Below are positions 1 to 6,975 of a stretch of DNA of 9,897 bases, one piece after another. Location of the stretch: positions 1 to 9,897 of the forward strand of contig JASHTR010000082.1 of the NCBI GenBank assembly GCA_030040455.1. Direction: 5' to 3'. The translations under genes were made by a program, and so were the position numbers. Position 1 is the stretch's first letter. Every line of letters begins with the position of its first letter. Under the pieces are notes generated by a model. The model saw nothing but the letters and a program-made list of their open reading frames with translations. It made no database searches and was not told the origin of the DNA. The DNA is from Terriglobia bacterium (GTDB taxonomy: Bacteria > Acidobacteriota > Terriglobia > UBA7540).

Positions 1-1506
1 GGTTTCAATGGGAAGGAAAATCATATCCTTATATTGCGACACCACGGCGGACTGCGCGCCGTCCGACTGGGTGGAAGGCATGCAGCCGAAGGGTTTCAAG
101 CTCAACACCATATGGCAGAGGTCTTTGTTCGAATAGTAAATGTTCTTCGCCACTTCTAAATGACCTTCGCCGCCCCCTGCGCGCGAGTTGTAAAACGGAT
201 GGCCCAGGCGCTGCATTTCATACTGGTCCGTGAGGTGGTGCGCGACGCCGCCCAGCGCTTCCACGAGCTTGTGATATTCGCGCTTGAAGACAGCCTCGGC
301 AAACGTGAGCTTGGCGAGCTTCTGTTTCGTGTCAAAACGGCTGCTGAAAACTTTCCCCAAGCTCCACTTGGACACGTGATTGGCGATGAGGTCGAGGCCG
401 CCCTCATCCCTGATCTTCTGCTTGGCCTGGTGGATCATATACATAATCCAGGTGCCAATCGGTTCCACCAGCACCTGGGCGCCTTCCTTTTCGAGGAAAC
501 GGAACATGTTGAAGTTACCGTCGCCTTCCGTCGTCTGCGCCCAGAATTCGCCGGTGATTTTGACCAGAGGCTTCACGCGCGTGCGGTCCACCGGGATCGC
601 GTTGAAGCGGTCACGGACTTCTTCGAGCGCCGCCGTATAATCGTCACCATAGAGTTGGTTGAGGAACTTGCCCGCAAACTGCGCGGTCCCGGCAAGCGGC
701 GTCTTCTTCAGCCACGCGCCCAGCTTGCCTTCGAGCGTGTAGGGCTGCTTCCGCTGCATCACTTCCTGCAGCAGGTCCATGCACTCATCGAGCACGCGAT
801 CGGTTTCGCCTGGATTCACTTCGTAAGGCCGGATTTGGTAGGCCACATCATTCACCACGTCGCCGATATTGAGCGCATTGAGGATGCCGAGGAAGAAATC
901 CGTATTCATTTCCAGCCCGGCAGCGGCTTCAGCCTGATTCAGGCCACCACCCTGCTGGAAAAGCAGCACGCGGAAGCCGTCAAAACCGGCATTGCGAAGC
1001 GCCAGGCGATATTCCGCCTCGTACATCCCAAAGCGGCAAGGGCCGCAGGCGCCGGCCGTAAAGAACACGTAGCGATCGATGATTTCCTGCTTGGTCAATC
1101 CCTTTTCTTCGAGGTTTTGAACGTATTCCACCAGGTTGCCGACAGTGAAATAAGTGGGGTTGCATTGTCCGTTGTTGCCATATTCTTTCCCCAGTTGAAA
1201 GGCCTTCTTGTTTGGGGAAGGCAGCGCTTCGCATTTGTAGCCCAGGCTTCCGAGCGCGCCGTGAACGAGCTTCTCGTGTTTCCAGGTGAGACCGCCGAAC
1301 AAGATGGTTGTTTTATCCCTTTGCGAGCGGAGAAACAGGTTCTCCACGGGTCGATGAAAGCGCGCGGGCTGGCGTGTTTCAATGCCCGCCTCCTTTTCCA
1401 ACTGACGCCGCGCCTCTTCCAGCCGCCGCTGGATCATCTCCTCTTTGGCGCCGATTTGAACTAGCCCGTTAACCTGCGGGGGGGGGGTAAAAGGCATTGT
1501 GCTCAT
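1..1506 (-). CDS. 2-hydroxyglutaryl-CoA dehydratase/activase-related iron-sulfur protein (COG3581-like), C-terminus cut by window edge
   Basis: The frame is open for 502 codons from ATG at 1506 to base 1 with no stop, so the 3' end lies outside. I recognise the conserved core of the HgdB-like proteins related to 2-hydroxyacyl-CoA dehydratases and their BadF/BcrA-type activases: NNGQCNPTYFTVGNL (residues 111-125), FFTAGACGPCRFGMYEAEYR (148-167), and FGCMPSTQSDGAQSAV (473-488). Cys115, Cys154, Cys157 and Cys475 are plausible iron-sulfur ligands by family analogy. Family members are thought to take part in ATP-driven low-potential electron transfer for dehydration or reduction of acyl-CoA; the actual substrate here is unknown. 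There is no signal peptide, so it should be cytoplasmic. The start at 1506 is chosen because GAGG lies 6 bases upstream; Met4 (1497) is too far from it. Codons 7-10 sit on a run of ten C. No partner ATPase gene is visible in the window. Family assignment is firm; function is not. Confidence 0.88.
   Translation of the reverse strand, partial: MSTMPFTPPPQVNGLVQIGAKEEMIQRRLEEARRQLEKEAGIETRQPARFHRPVENLFLRSQRDKTTILFGGLTWKHEKLVHGALGSLGYKCEALPSPNKKAFQLGKEYGNNGQCNPTYFTVGNLVEYVQNLEEKGLTKQEIIDRYVFFTAGACGPCRFGMYEAEYRLALRNAGFDGFRVLLFQQGGGLNQAEAAAGLEMNTDFFLGILNALNIGDVVNDVAYQIRPYEVNPGETDRVLDECMDLLQEVMQRKQPYTLEGKLGAWLKKTPLAGTAQFAGKFLNQLYGDDYTAALEEVRDRFNAIPVDRTRVKPLVKITGEFWAQTTEGDGNFNMFRFLEKEGAQVLVEPIGTWIMYMIHQAKQKIRDEGGLDLIANHVSKWSLGKVFSSRFDTKQKLAKLTFAEAVFKREYHKLVEALGGVAHHLTDQYEMQRLGHPFYNSRAGGGEGHLEVAKNIYYSNKDLCHMVLSLKPFGCMPSTQSDGAQSAVVSQYKDMIFLPIET
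1478..1487. repeat. Ten-base G/C homopolymer inside the 5' end of the dehydratase-like gene
   Basis: Ten consecutive G on the plus strand read as ten C in codons 7-10 (Thr-Pro-Pro-Pro) of the minus-strand gene. At this length the frame is intact for the following 490-odd codons. A gain or loss of one base would shift the frame after residue 9 or 10. It may be a slippage-prone site or simply a place where sequencing error is likely. Confidence 0.9.
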
Positions 1507-1604
1507 CTCTCACCTCGTTTTCTTTAAGATCGAGCTTGAATAATCCGGCCGTTGCAGCTTCACTCGTGTTGCGTAACGAAAAAGGAGCCACGCCATCAGC
1601 GGCC

Positions 1605-1667
1605 TGTCACCCTGACCCGCTCGCTCCTCTTCGAACGGTATCTTCGCTCAGCGTCAGAGAATGACCC
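1605..1667. repeat. Imperfect inverted repeat with GTCA...TGAC ends (possible interspersed-repeat remnant)
   Basis: The left end reads TGTCACCCTGACCCGCTCGC and the right end, read on the opposite strand, begins GTCATTCTCTGACGCTGAGC. The two arms share GTCA, TGA and GCT blocks in the same order with small differences. This looks like a degenerate copy of the short palindromic GTCATTCTGAGCG-type elements that I recall being widespread in Acidobacteria. Only the imperfect symmetry is seen directly; membership of that family is from memory. Confidence 0.45.
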
Positions 1668-1944
1668 CGAACGGGATCAGCATGACTTCCAGGCGCTGAG
1701 ATACGCTACGCACTTTAGTTACGCGACACTTAGGGGAACACTATTCACCCACGTTACTCTTACAACATACGCATTATTCGACGCCAACCGTGCAAAGCGA
1801 AATGATAGCCAGCGAATGGCGATTATCTTGCTCCCAAATGGGTTTCTCCGCATCCGTTGGCAGCCGGTTCCGGCAGTTTCAAAACCCGAGCGGAGAAAGC
1901 ATCGCGCCGGGGCGGAAGAATCTGTGTGGAAACTCGCGTTGCAC

Positions 1945-1980
1945 GTCATTCCGGGGAGTCGAAAGCGGTCCCGAGCTTGC
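1945..1980. repeat. Partial GTCATTCCGGG-type element
   Basis: GTCATTCCGGG at 1945-1955 on the plus strand recurs exactly on the minus strand at 6937-6927 in another gap of this window. The sequence that follows (GGAGTCGAAAGC) resembles the arm of the same class of dispersed element. No second arm is clear, so this is at best a half-copy. Confidence 0.35.
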
Positions 1981-2062
1981 GAAACAGCAATCTCACGCGA
2001 GCTCTCAAACCGCGCACAAACACTGCCAGATCGACCGAGCCTGGCGATGGCGGTTATGCGCA

Positions 2063-2995
2063 CTACTTGAGGTTGTCAACTGAGTGCTGTTCTTGCGGAC
2101 TAATGCGGATGGTTCCGTTGAAGGAAGTGACTTCAAGCGTAGCCGCACCCTCATTGTGGGTTCCAAATAGGGCGTTTCCGTAAGAAGAGACGGAAGGATG
2201 GTGGTGTTTTCGGCTGAACCGCGGGAACTGATTAATCAGCTTGCCATGGACCGACCGCGCTTTCAACTCAAAAGAAGCTGCGGGAGGGCAGAGAATATCA
2301 ATGTCGCCGTTATAAGAAGACATGACGTATTCCGCGGCCGCTGCCGGATTGCCCTCGTATAAAATTCGCCCCGAAGTCGTCGTGGCGCGGATGCTGGGAC
2401 TCGCAGGAGACATCAACTCCAGATTCCCGGTTACCGAAGAGGCCTCCACGTACCCTGCCGGGTGGATGATGCGGATTTCTCCGCCGATCGACCGGGCGAT
2501 GACTTCCCCCGTCGTGTCAATGATGGTGATGCCGCCCCCAACGGATTCCACCCATGCGTCCCCGTGAATCCCTTCCACCCGGACAATGCCCTGCGAGTTT
2601 CGGATTTCCAAGCTCGAGCCCAAAGGGACGTCCAGTGTGTAATCCACGCTTGCCTGCGGCCCCTGAAGGGACGGATCCAACAGATGCGTGGCGAGACTCA
2701 CCTTTTCGGCGTCGCCTTTTGCCGGGATCTGTTCGGTATCAATTTCAATACGAGGCGAGCCAATAAGATAGCCTGCATGGATTTGCGACTTATCCCAGCT
2801 TCTGACCAAAACGGTTCCATCCAGGTTGGTGATGCTAATCCGCGGCAAAGAGATAGTGTAGAAAATAGCTTCCTGGCGCACGGGTCCTGCGCACCAAGCG
2901 CTTGCCGGCACCAGCGTCACCAAGAGGAGAAACAGGATTTTTTCCTGGGAATCGCGGATCATTTGTTTAGCACTCAATCTTGGGAGCCCGCTCAT
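2063..2995 (-). CDS. Exported DUF4097-like beta-helical protein
   Basis: From ATG at 2995 the product is 310 residues. An N-terminal signal sequence has a hydrophobic core at residues 20-30 (ILFLLLVTLVP) followed by ASAWCAGP, suggesting cleavage near residue 33 or 36; no clean lipobox. The mature part is built of short glycine-punctuated strands repeating about every 9 residues between 136 and 190 (for example GEVIARSIGGEIRII), and the pattern continues to residue 299. That is the look of the DUF4097 putative-adhesin family, thought to form a beta-helix or beta-solenoid; no enzymatic residue is evident. Its start lies one base after the TGA of the anti-sigma gene (ATGAAATG, bases 3000-2993), so translational coupling is likely. 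No good Shine-Dalgarno site precedes it. A start at 2962 would give a tidier signal peptide (MIRDSQEK then the hydrophobic core); a GTG at 3070 overlaps the upstream gene and is unlikely. Role unknown, possibly an envelope component or output of the sigma circuit. Confidence 0.85.
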   Translation of the reverse strand: MSGLPRLSAKQMIRDSQEKILFLLLVTLVPASAWCAGPVRQEAIFYTISLPRISITNLDGTVLVRSWDKSQIHAGYLIGSPRIEIDTEQIPAKGDAEKVSLATHLLDPSLQGPQASVDYTLDVPLGSSLEIRNSQGIVRVEGIHGDAWVESVGGGITIIDTTGEVIARSIGGEIRIIHPAGYVEASSVTGNLELMSPASPSIRATTTSGRILYEGNPAAAAEYVMSSYNGDIDILCPPAASFELKARSVHGKLINQFPRFSRKHHHPSVSSYGNALFGTHNEGAATLEVTSFNGTIRISPQEQHSVDNLK

Positions 2996-2996
2996 T

Positions 2997-3689
2997 TCAT
3001 CGTAAATTATAATCCAAGGCAGATTGGAGCAACTGGGCTTTTTGAATGTATGCCCTCGATAAATACTCACGCGTCAACTCATCTTGCGGCTCTTCTTGCA
3101 TGATCGCCTGACACTCGTGAATCTCGTCGTCGAGAGAAGCCAGGCTTTTCTCATAAGTTGTCTTCAGGGAAGGCTCCAGCAGCGTCGAGTTGGCAGAGTA
3201 AGCGCCTTCCAGTTGCTGGATGGTCTGCTTCAGGCTTTGAAGGTCCTGCGGGCGCATGTAGCTTTGTTCGAAAACGGCCGCATGAATAACGTTGGGAGTC
3301 TCCACCCTGGGGTGCACGACAACCCCTGGAGCCTTGAACAAAATGATGACTGCAACCACCACAGCGGCGGCCGCCATCGGCATCGGACGCAGTAAAGAAG
3401 GCAGCGAGGGCAGGCGCCAGAAACCGTGGCGGGAACGGATGATTCCTTCCTCAACCAGGGCAAGTCGCACGTTCGCCCACACCTTCAATGGCGGGTCCTC
3501 CGGCATCAACTCGGCACTGGCGCTCCGAATAAGCTGAATGTCCGCCAGCATGCACTGGCAAAAACCACAGGCCGCCGCATGAGACAAAAGCTGCGGACGA
3601 TCCTCTCCTTCAAGATAGGCAGAAATATCCTCCGCAAAGCGCGCACAGGCACTGCCCGACCTCAGCTCCTGGTTTTCTTCTTCTTTCAC
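2997..3689 (-). CDS. Membrane-anchored anti-sigma factor with zf-HC2 (ZAS) zinc domain
   Basis: This 230-residue protein follows the sigma gene. The N-terminal cytoplasmic part carries the zinc-binding anti-sigma signature: Cys15, then His37-AAA-Cys41-GF-Cys44 (HxxxCxxC), with an additional Cys46. One membrane segment spans about 104-118 (MPMAAAAVVVAVIILF). The remaining ~110 residues lie outside the membrane and are largely helical, ending with DELTREYLSRAYIQKAQLLQ (203-222), which resembles a single TPR-like hairpin. By family knowledge it binds and inhibits the adjacent ECF sigma factor and releases it on a signal. I chose GTG at 3689 because GGAG lies 6 bases upstream; a TTG at 3701 would add four residues (total 234) with a poorer ribosome site. 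It is 98 bases from the sigma stop and one base from the DUF4097-like gene. Confidence 0.87.
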   Translation of the reverse strand: MKEEENQELRSGSACARFAEDISAYLEGEDRPQLLSHAAACGFCQCMLADIQLIRSASAELMPEDPPLKVWANVRLALVEEGIIRSRHGFWRLPSLPSLLRPMPMAAAAVVVAVIILFKAPGVVVHPRVETPNVIHAAVFEQSYMRPQDLQSLKQTIQQLEGAYSANSTLLEPSLKTTYEKSLASLDDEIHECQAIMQEEPQDELTREYLSRAYIQKAQLLQSALDYNLR

Positions 3690-3787
3690 AACACGCTCCA
3701 ACCCGTCTTTACGTCGTCACCCACCCGCGAAAGCGAGAGTCCATTGCGTCGGATTCCCACTCCTCCACGCGCGGCATCACCCTCGAT

Positions 3788-4402
3788 TCAGCTCGGCAAA
3801 CCTGTCGTTTTCGCCAGCCGGCCCGCATCACGCCTTAGCGTTTCTCTCAGCTTCAGCCGTGCTTTGTGCAACTGAGACTTGGAGTTTCCCACGGAACAAT
3901 TCATAATCTGAGCGATTTCGTTGTGCTCGTAGCCTTCAACGTCGTGGAGAATGAAAATCGCCTTGTAACCGGGCGGCAACTCCTCAATCGCGGCCTGCAG
4001 CACAACTCGATCAATGGACCCCATCAGCCGCCGGTCGTCGTCTCCATATTCGCGCTTTACCGGCTCATCCTGGGAATTATCCACCTCGTCCAGGGAAACC
4101 TTCTGAAGCCCTTTTTTCCGAAGGTGCATCAGCACCACGTTCACCACCAGCCGGTGAAGCCAAGTGGAAAATGCCGATTCACCCCGGAACGTCGCAATCT
4201 TGCGGAAAAGCTGAAGAAAAGCCTCCTGCGTCAGATCTTCCGCTTCCGCTACATCCCCCGCCATGCGAAGGCACAGCGAATACACACGCCGTTTATGGAT
4301 CTCAAACAGCGCAGCAAAGGCCTCCTCCTCGCCATGCTGTGCGCGGGCGATCAGTTGGGTCTCGGACGCCGCCTTCGAAGCTGCGCTTTGTTCTTGAGCC
4401 AA
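3788..4402 (-). CDS. ECF-type RNA polymerase sigma factor (sigma-70 family, group 4)
   Basis: The 204-residue product has the two-domain layout of ECF sigma factors. Region 2 spans about 27-97, including [16 protein letters not shown] (54-69) and [17 protein letters not shown] (72-88). A charged linker (100-125) leads to region 4 at about 132-192, with [20 protein letters not shown] (142-161) and the recognition helix near [15 protein letters not shown] (172-186). It directs RNA polymerase to a stress or envelope regulon. The only sensible start is TTG at 4402: the in-frame stop upstream is TAA at 4438-4436, no in-frame ATG occurs before residue 47, and AAGG sits 4 bases upstream. An ATG at 4424 has a better ribosome site but is in another frame. 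The anti-sigma gene follows directly. Autoregulation is common for such pairs, but I see no convincing ECF promoter upstream. Confidence 0.93.
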   Translation of the reverse strand: MAQEQSAASKAASETQLIARAQHGEEEAFAALFEIHKRRVYSLCLRMAGDVAEAEDLTQEAFLQLFRKIATFRGESAFSTWLHRLVVNVVLMHLRKKGLQKVSLDEVDNSQDEPVKREYGDDDRRLMGSIDRVVLQAAIEELPPGYKAIFILHDVEGYEHNEIAQIMNCSVGNSKSQLHKARLKLRETLRRDAGRLAKTTGLPS

Positions 4403-4583
4403 AGGACCTTGCTTCGCGCCGCATTCGGACCTGCCTTACGCATGGGATGCGACGCTCTGGTTGAAAGTTGTCTCAATCGGCAAGCCCCAGCTTTATCCCG
4501 GGGAGGACTTCAGCAGTTGGTTTCAGAAAGGCCAGCGAAGTTCTGCCAATTCGGAAATGCCTGCCTAATCTCCCCTGTGGACT
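4403..4583. other. 181-bp gap upstream of the sigma gene
   Basis: The gap separates the beta-propeller stop from the sigma start and should contain the operon promoter. On the minus strand GAACTT and TCTGA, close to ECF -35 and -10 elements, occur but only 10 bases apart, too close to pair. A TGAAAC and an ACAACTT also appear without a partner at the right distance. No T-rich terminator is visible for the upstream gene. Confidence 0.5.
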
Positions 4584-6869
4584 TCAAGGGACCTCCACGA
4601 CCGCCTTACCGACTCCGGCGTTACCAGCCGTATCAACCACCTTCAGCAAGATGACGTGTTCGCCCGTCTTGAGGTTTCGCAACTTCACCGTAAATGCTTC
4701 GTCCCGTGCGTCCACGATGCCATCATCAGAAACAATTTGTTTCCAACCGCTTTCTCCGGTTGAAATCTCCGCCTGACACAACGGCGCCGTTCTGCTTTCT
4801 GCCTCAAATTGAACTACGGCATTGGCGCCTTCTACGTTCTGGCGGGTGACCTTTACCTCGGGAGGCGTATTGTCCACCCAAAATGGCGCGCTCACCAACT
4901 GCGTCTGGAGCGCAAGAGCAGGCGGATTGGAAGCCTCATCTGAGACCACCAGGCGGACCTGGTATTGGCCATCCGGCAGGGAATCCGGCTGCAAGGCGAA
5001 ATTCGTCTCCCTCAGGCCGTCCTTCAGCAGATGCCATTCATGCTCGTCAGCCGATTTCAGGTAGAGGCTATAGGTAAGCTGGTCGTGATTTGGATCGGTG
5101 GCCTGCCAACTGATCAGGACGGGGGTTTTATCGTTCGGCGCTGCCCACGTCCCGATTCCATCGTACGTCACCGAGGCAACCCCGGGGGTCGAGACCGAGC
5201 CAGCCGGCATCACAATCCCGCCGGTAACAATGGGGACGCCCGCAAGAGTGCTTTTTTCCTCTCCGTCGGTTACGGTCAGCGAGCGGATCTCCGGGGGCAG
5301 ATTCTGGTTCAAATAGGAAAGCGTCACCCCGCTCAGTTGGGGAGTTTCTTCGCCTGAACCTTGGAATACCGCCTTCCACTGAATGTAGCGAGCAGGGGTG
5401 CTCACAATAGGGTTGCCCGCGGGGCTCAAATAGGGGGATGACCAATCGCTCCAGGTGTTATCCGGGCGCTTGGAGTTCCCGGATCGCGTATAGAACTTCA
5501 GGCTGCAGCCATCCGGCACCTCGGCACGCCAGGATATTTCTCCCCAGTGCGAGATGAACTTCGCGTCCTTGACCGGAGACTCATAGGTTCCTTCGCTCCC
5601 GATGCGGGTTCCGATTTGAATCAGCTTAGCGATGTTACTGGTGGCGACAAAAAGGTCCGACCCGAGTGTAAGAATCCGGGTGGGCAGCGATTCACGAGTT
5701 TCGGTAAGGAGGGTGAGCCGGGGACCATCCGTCGAGGGCTGAAGGTCGAAAATGTGGCCGTTGGCGTCGGTCGAAAAGAGAACGTCGGAGCCTCGAGTCG
5801 CCAGACCAAAGATGCTTTCCGTGTTGGATGTCCACAGTGTTTGCGCCGAATAATTCGAAAATATCTCAACCAAGGCTCCCTGGCCCTGTGCAAACTGCTG
5901 GTAGGGAGGCCCGTAGCCGGCGGAGACATTAGGGTTAACGTTCTTTGGCGCTTGGGAACGCGTCGGCGCCGGAGCCGTCTGCGGAGCCTTGGCAGGATCA
6001 CCACCCACATCACCGGCGGAGGCGACGACCGTGACGGTCGCTACAGCGGGTCCAGAGACTAAATTGGGCGTTGTGGGACCGCGAAAATACCCTGGCATCC
6101 CGGGAGCGACGGGATTCCCCAGCACGGCAGCATAAATATGTCCTTGCTCATCCGTCACCAAAGAATGGATTTCCGGTAGGCTGGCTTGGTAAAGCACGAA
6201 GGCTTTCCCCTGCGGGCTGATACGATAGATCAGGCCGCCCGGCTCGCTCCCGGCAAGCAAATTCCCGTCCTTGTCAAGTGTGAGGCACATGATGTGAGTT
6301 TGATTGCTGGAGAAGAAGACATCGCCTTTGCCATCGCGGCTAACCCGCAAAATCTCACCGTGATCGCCTGTGCCCACATAAAGCTGCCCCTGCTTATCGA
6401 AGGTAAGCGCCCAGATGTATTTGACCTTGGGGTTGTAGAAAACGGAGGACTGGCCTTGCGGCGTAACCCGATAAATTTTCCCCTCCGGAGAGCTACCCAC
6501 GTAAAGGTCGCCATCCGGCGCCACCGCCATGGCCAGAATTTCGGGCTCAGGAGCCTGAAAGAGAAGCTTCCCTTGAAGCTGCGAGTTTAGTTTGAAAACC
6601 TTGCCTTGATGCCCCGTGCCAACGTAGAGATTACCGTGAGCGCCGCTCACCACCGTGAGGGCTACTGCCTCGTCGGGGTTAAAAATTGCCCGGGTATCCG
6701 GAGCCAAGGTTAACTGGCCGTCCATACTGACGGAAACTCCCTCGAGCGTGCCAGCCAGGAAACCTTTGAATGTGCCTACCCTCCAAAATGCGGTTTGAGT
6801 GGCCGGCAGTGTGGCAGCCACAAGGAGCACCGCGGCAAAGGGGGCGACCAAGAATCTGCTGTTTTTCAT
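4584..6869 (-). CDS. Exported beta-propeller protein with C-terminal Ig/FN3-like domains
   Basis: The 761-residue product starts at ATG 6869 with AGAAGG about 8 bases upstream. Residues 1-26 form a signal peptide (MKNSRF, hydrophobic 7-20, then PATQTA). Residues ~60-250 hold blade repeats spaced about 42-47 residues: GNLYVGTGHQGKVFKL (79-94), GDLYVGSSPEGKIYRV (120-135), GQLYVGTGDHGEILRV (161-176) and GNLLAGSEPGGLIYRI (202-217). These resemble NHL/SMP-30/YncE-type propellers. A Pro/Ala-rich insertion (~251-330) precedes further blade-like units (~332-420). Residues ~430-520 resemble a carbohydrate-binding or discoidin-like beta-sandwich (WSDWSSPY at 473-480). From about 575 come two FN3/Ig-like domains, including SWQATDPNHDQLTYSLYL and LKVVDTAGNAG near the end. 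No catalytic motif is evident; binding or scaffolding outside the cytoplasm is the safest inference. The gap of 95 bp to the S55-like gene allows cotranscription. Confidence 0.85.
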   Translation of the reverse strand: MKNSRFLVAPFAAVLLVAATLPATQTAFWRVGTFKGFLAGTLEGVSVSMDGQLTLAPDTRAIFNPDEAVALTVVSGAHGNLYVGTGHQGKVFKLNSQLQGKLLFQAPEPEILAMAVAPDGDLYVGSSPEGKIYRVTPQGQSSVFYNPKVKYIWALTFDKQGQLYVGTGDHGEILRVSRDGKGDVFFSSNQTHIMCLTLDKDGNLLAGSEPGGLIYRISPQGKAFVLYQASLPEIHSLVTDEQGHIYAAVLGNPVAPGMPGYFRGPTTPNLVSGPAVATVTVVASAGDVGGDPAKAPQTAPAPTRSQAPKNVNPNVSAGYGPPYQQFAQGQGALVEIFSNYSAQTLWTSNTESIFGLATRGSDVLFSTDANGHIFDLQPSTDGPRLTLLTETRESLPTRILTLGSDLFVATSNIAKLIQIGTRIGSEGTYESPVKDAKFISHWGEISWRAEVPDGCSLKFYTRSGNSKRPDNTWSDWSSPYLSPAGNPIVSTPARYIQWKAVFQGSGEETPQLSGVTLSYLNQNLPPEIRSLTVTDGEEKSTLAGVPIVTGGIVMPAGSVSTPGVASVTYDGIGTWAAPNDKTPVLISWQATDPNHDQLTYSLYLKSADEHEWHLLKDGLRETNFALQPDSLPDGQYQVRLVVSDEASNPPALALQTQLVSAPFWVDNTPPEVKVTRQNVEGANAVVQFEAESRTAPLCQAEISTGESGWKQIVSDDGIVDARDEAFTVKLRNLKTGEHVILLKVVDTAGNAGVGKAVVEVP

Positions 6870-6917
6870 AGGGCAAACCTTCTGTGGAGCACTTAACCGC
6901 TCATTATTTACAGGCTA

Positions 6918-6957
6918 CTGAAAAAGCCCGGAATGACATCGCGCGGATGCTTTTCAG
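6918..6957. repeat. Inverted repeat CTGAAAAAGC / GCTTTTCAG in the gap between two genes
   Basis: CTGAAAAAGC (6918-6927) and GCTTTTCAG (6949-6957) are inverted copies differing by one A, separated by 21 bases that include GGAATGAC. The left flank reads CAGGCTACTGAAAAAGC, close to the CAGGCTGCTGAAAAAGTCC ends that I remember as common in dispersed bacterial elements. On the minus strand the hairpin follows the S55-like stop and its right arm holds a T5 run, but no T tract follows the stem, so it is not a canonical terminator. It could attenuate readthrough into the propeller gene or be a small mobile-element remnant. Confidence 0.5.
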
Positions 6958-6975
6958 CCGCCACCTAATTGGCGG
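6958..6975. repeat. Perfect 6-bp hairpin over the S55-like stop codon
   Basis: CCGCCA (6958-6963) and TGGCGG (6970-6975) pair perfectly around a 6-base loop that contains the TAG stop (6967-6965). No T-run follows on the minus strand. It may protect the transcript end or be chance. Confidence 0.4.

Larger units (their letters stand above)
1507..2062. other. 556-bp intergenic region without a credible gene; repeat remnants
   Basis: This gap lies between the stop of the DUF4097-like gene and the start of the dehydratase-like gene. Open frames exist on both strands (for example 1552-2070 plus and 1719-2063 minus), but their translations are arginine- and serine-rich, show no recognisable motif and lack a convincing ribosome site. 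I see no tRNA, no T-rich terminator and no strong promoter. Two stretches resemble the short GTCATTC-type interspersed repeats of acidobacterial genomes (around 1605-1667 and 1945-1980). The promoter of the downstream gene must lie here but I cannot place it; TTGGCG and TGTAAG with a 17-bp gap occur on the minus strand but match consensus only 4 of 6 each. Confidence 0.7.

Noticed and set aside
160..1464. A 434-codon open frame on the plus strand
   Set aside because: It lies wholly antisense to the dehydratase-like gene, whose family motifs are unmistakable; the plus-strand translation has no recognisable motif and arises from the codon bias of the real gene.
1552..2070. A 172-codon plus-strand frame and a 114-codon minus-strand frame (1719-2063) in the gap
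   Set aside because: Compositions are Arg/Ser-rich with no motif, both cross repeat-like sequence, and neither has a convincing start.
2462..3103. A 213-codon plus-strand open frame
   Set aside because: Antisense to the DUF4097-like gene and the anti-sigma end, with no motif or ribosome site.
4351..4443. A 30-residue upstream frame (ATG 4443) overlapping the sigma start, and an ATG at 4424 with a good ribosome site in another frame
   Set aside because: Neither frame encodes sigma-like sequence. Regulation by an upstream frame or a frameshift is possible but nothing in the sequence favours it.
3866..4654. A 262-codon plus-strand open frame
   Set aside because: Antisense to the sigma factor; it is composed of complements of sigma-factor codons and has no domain of its own.
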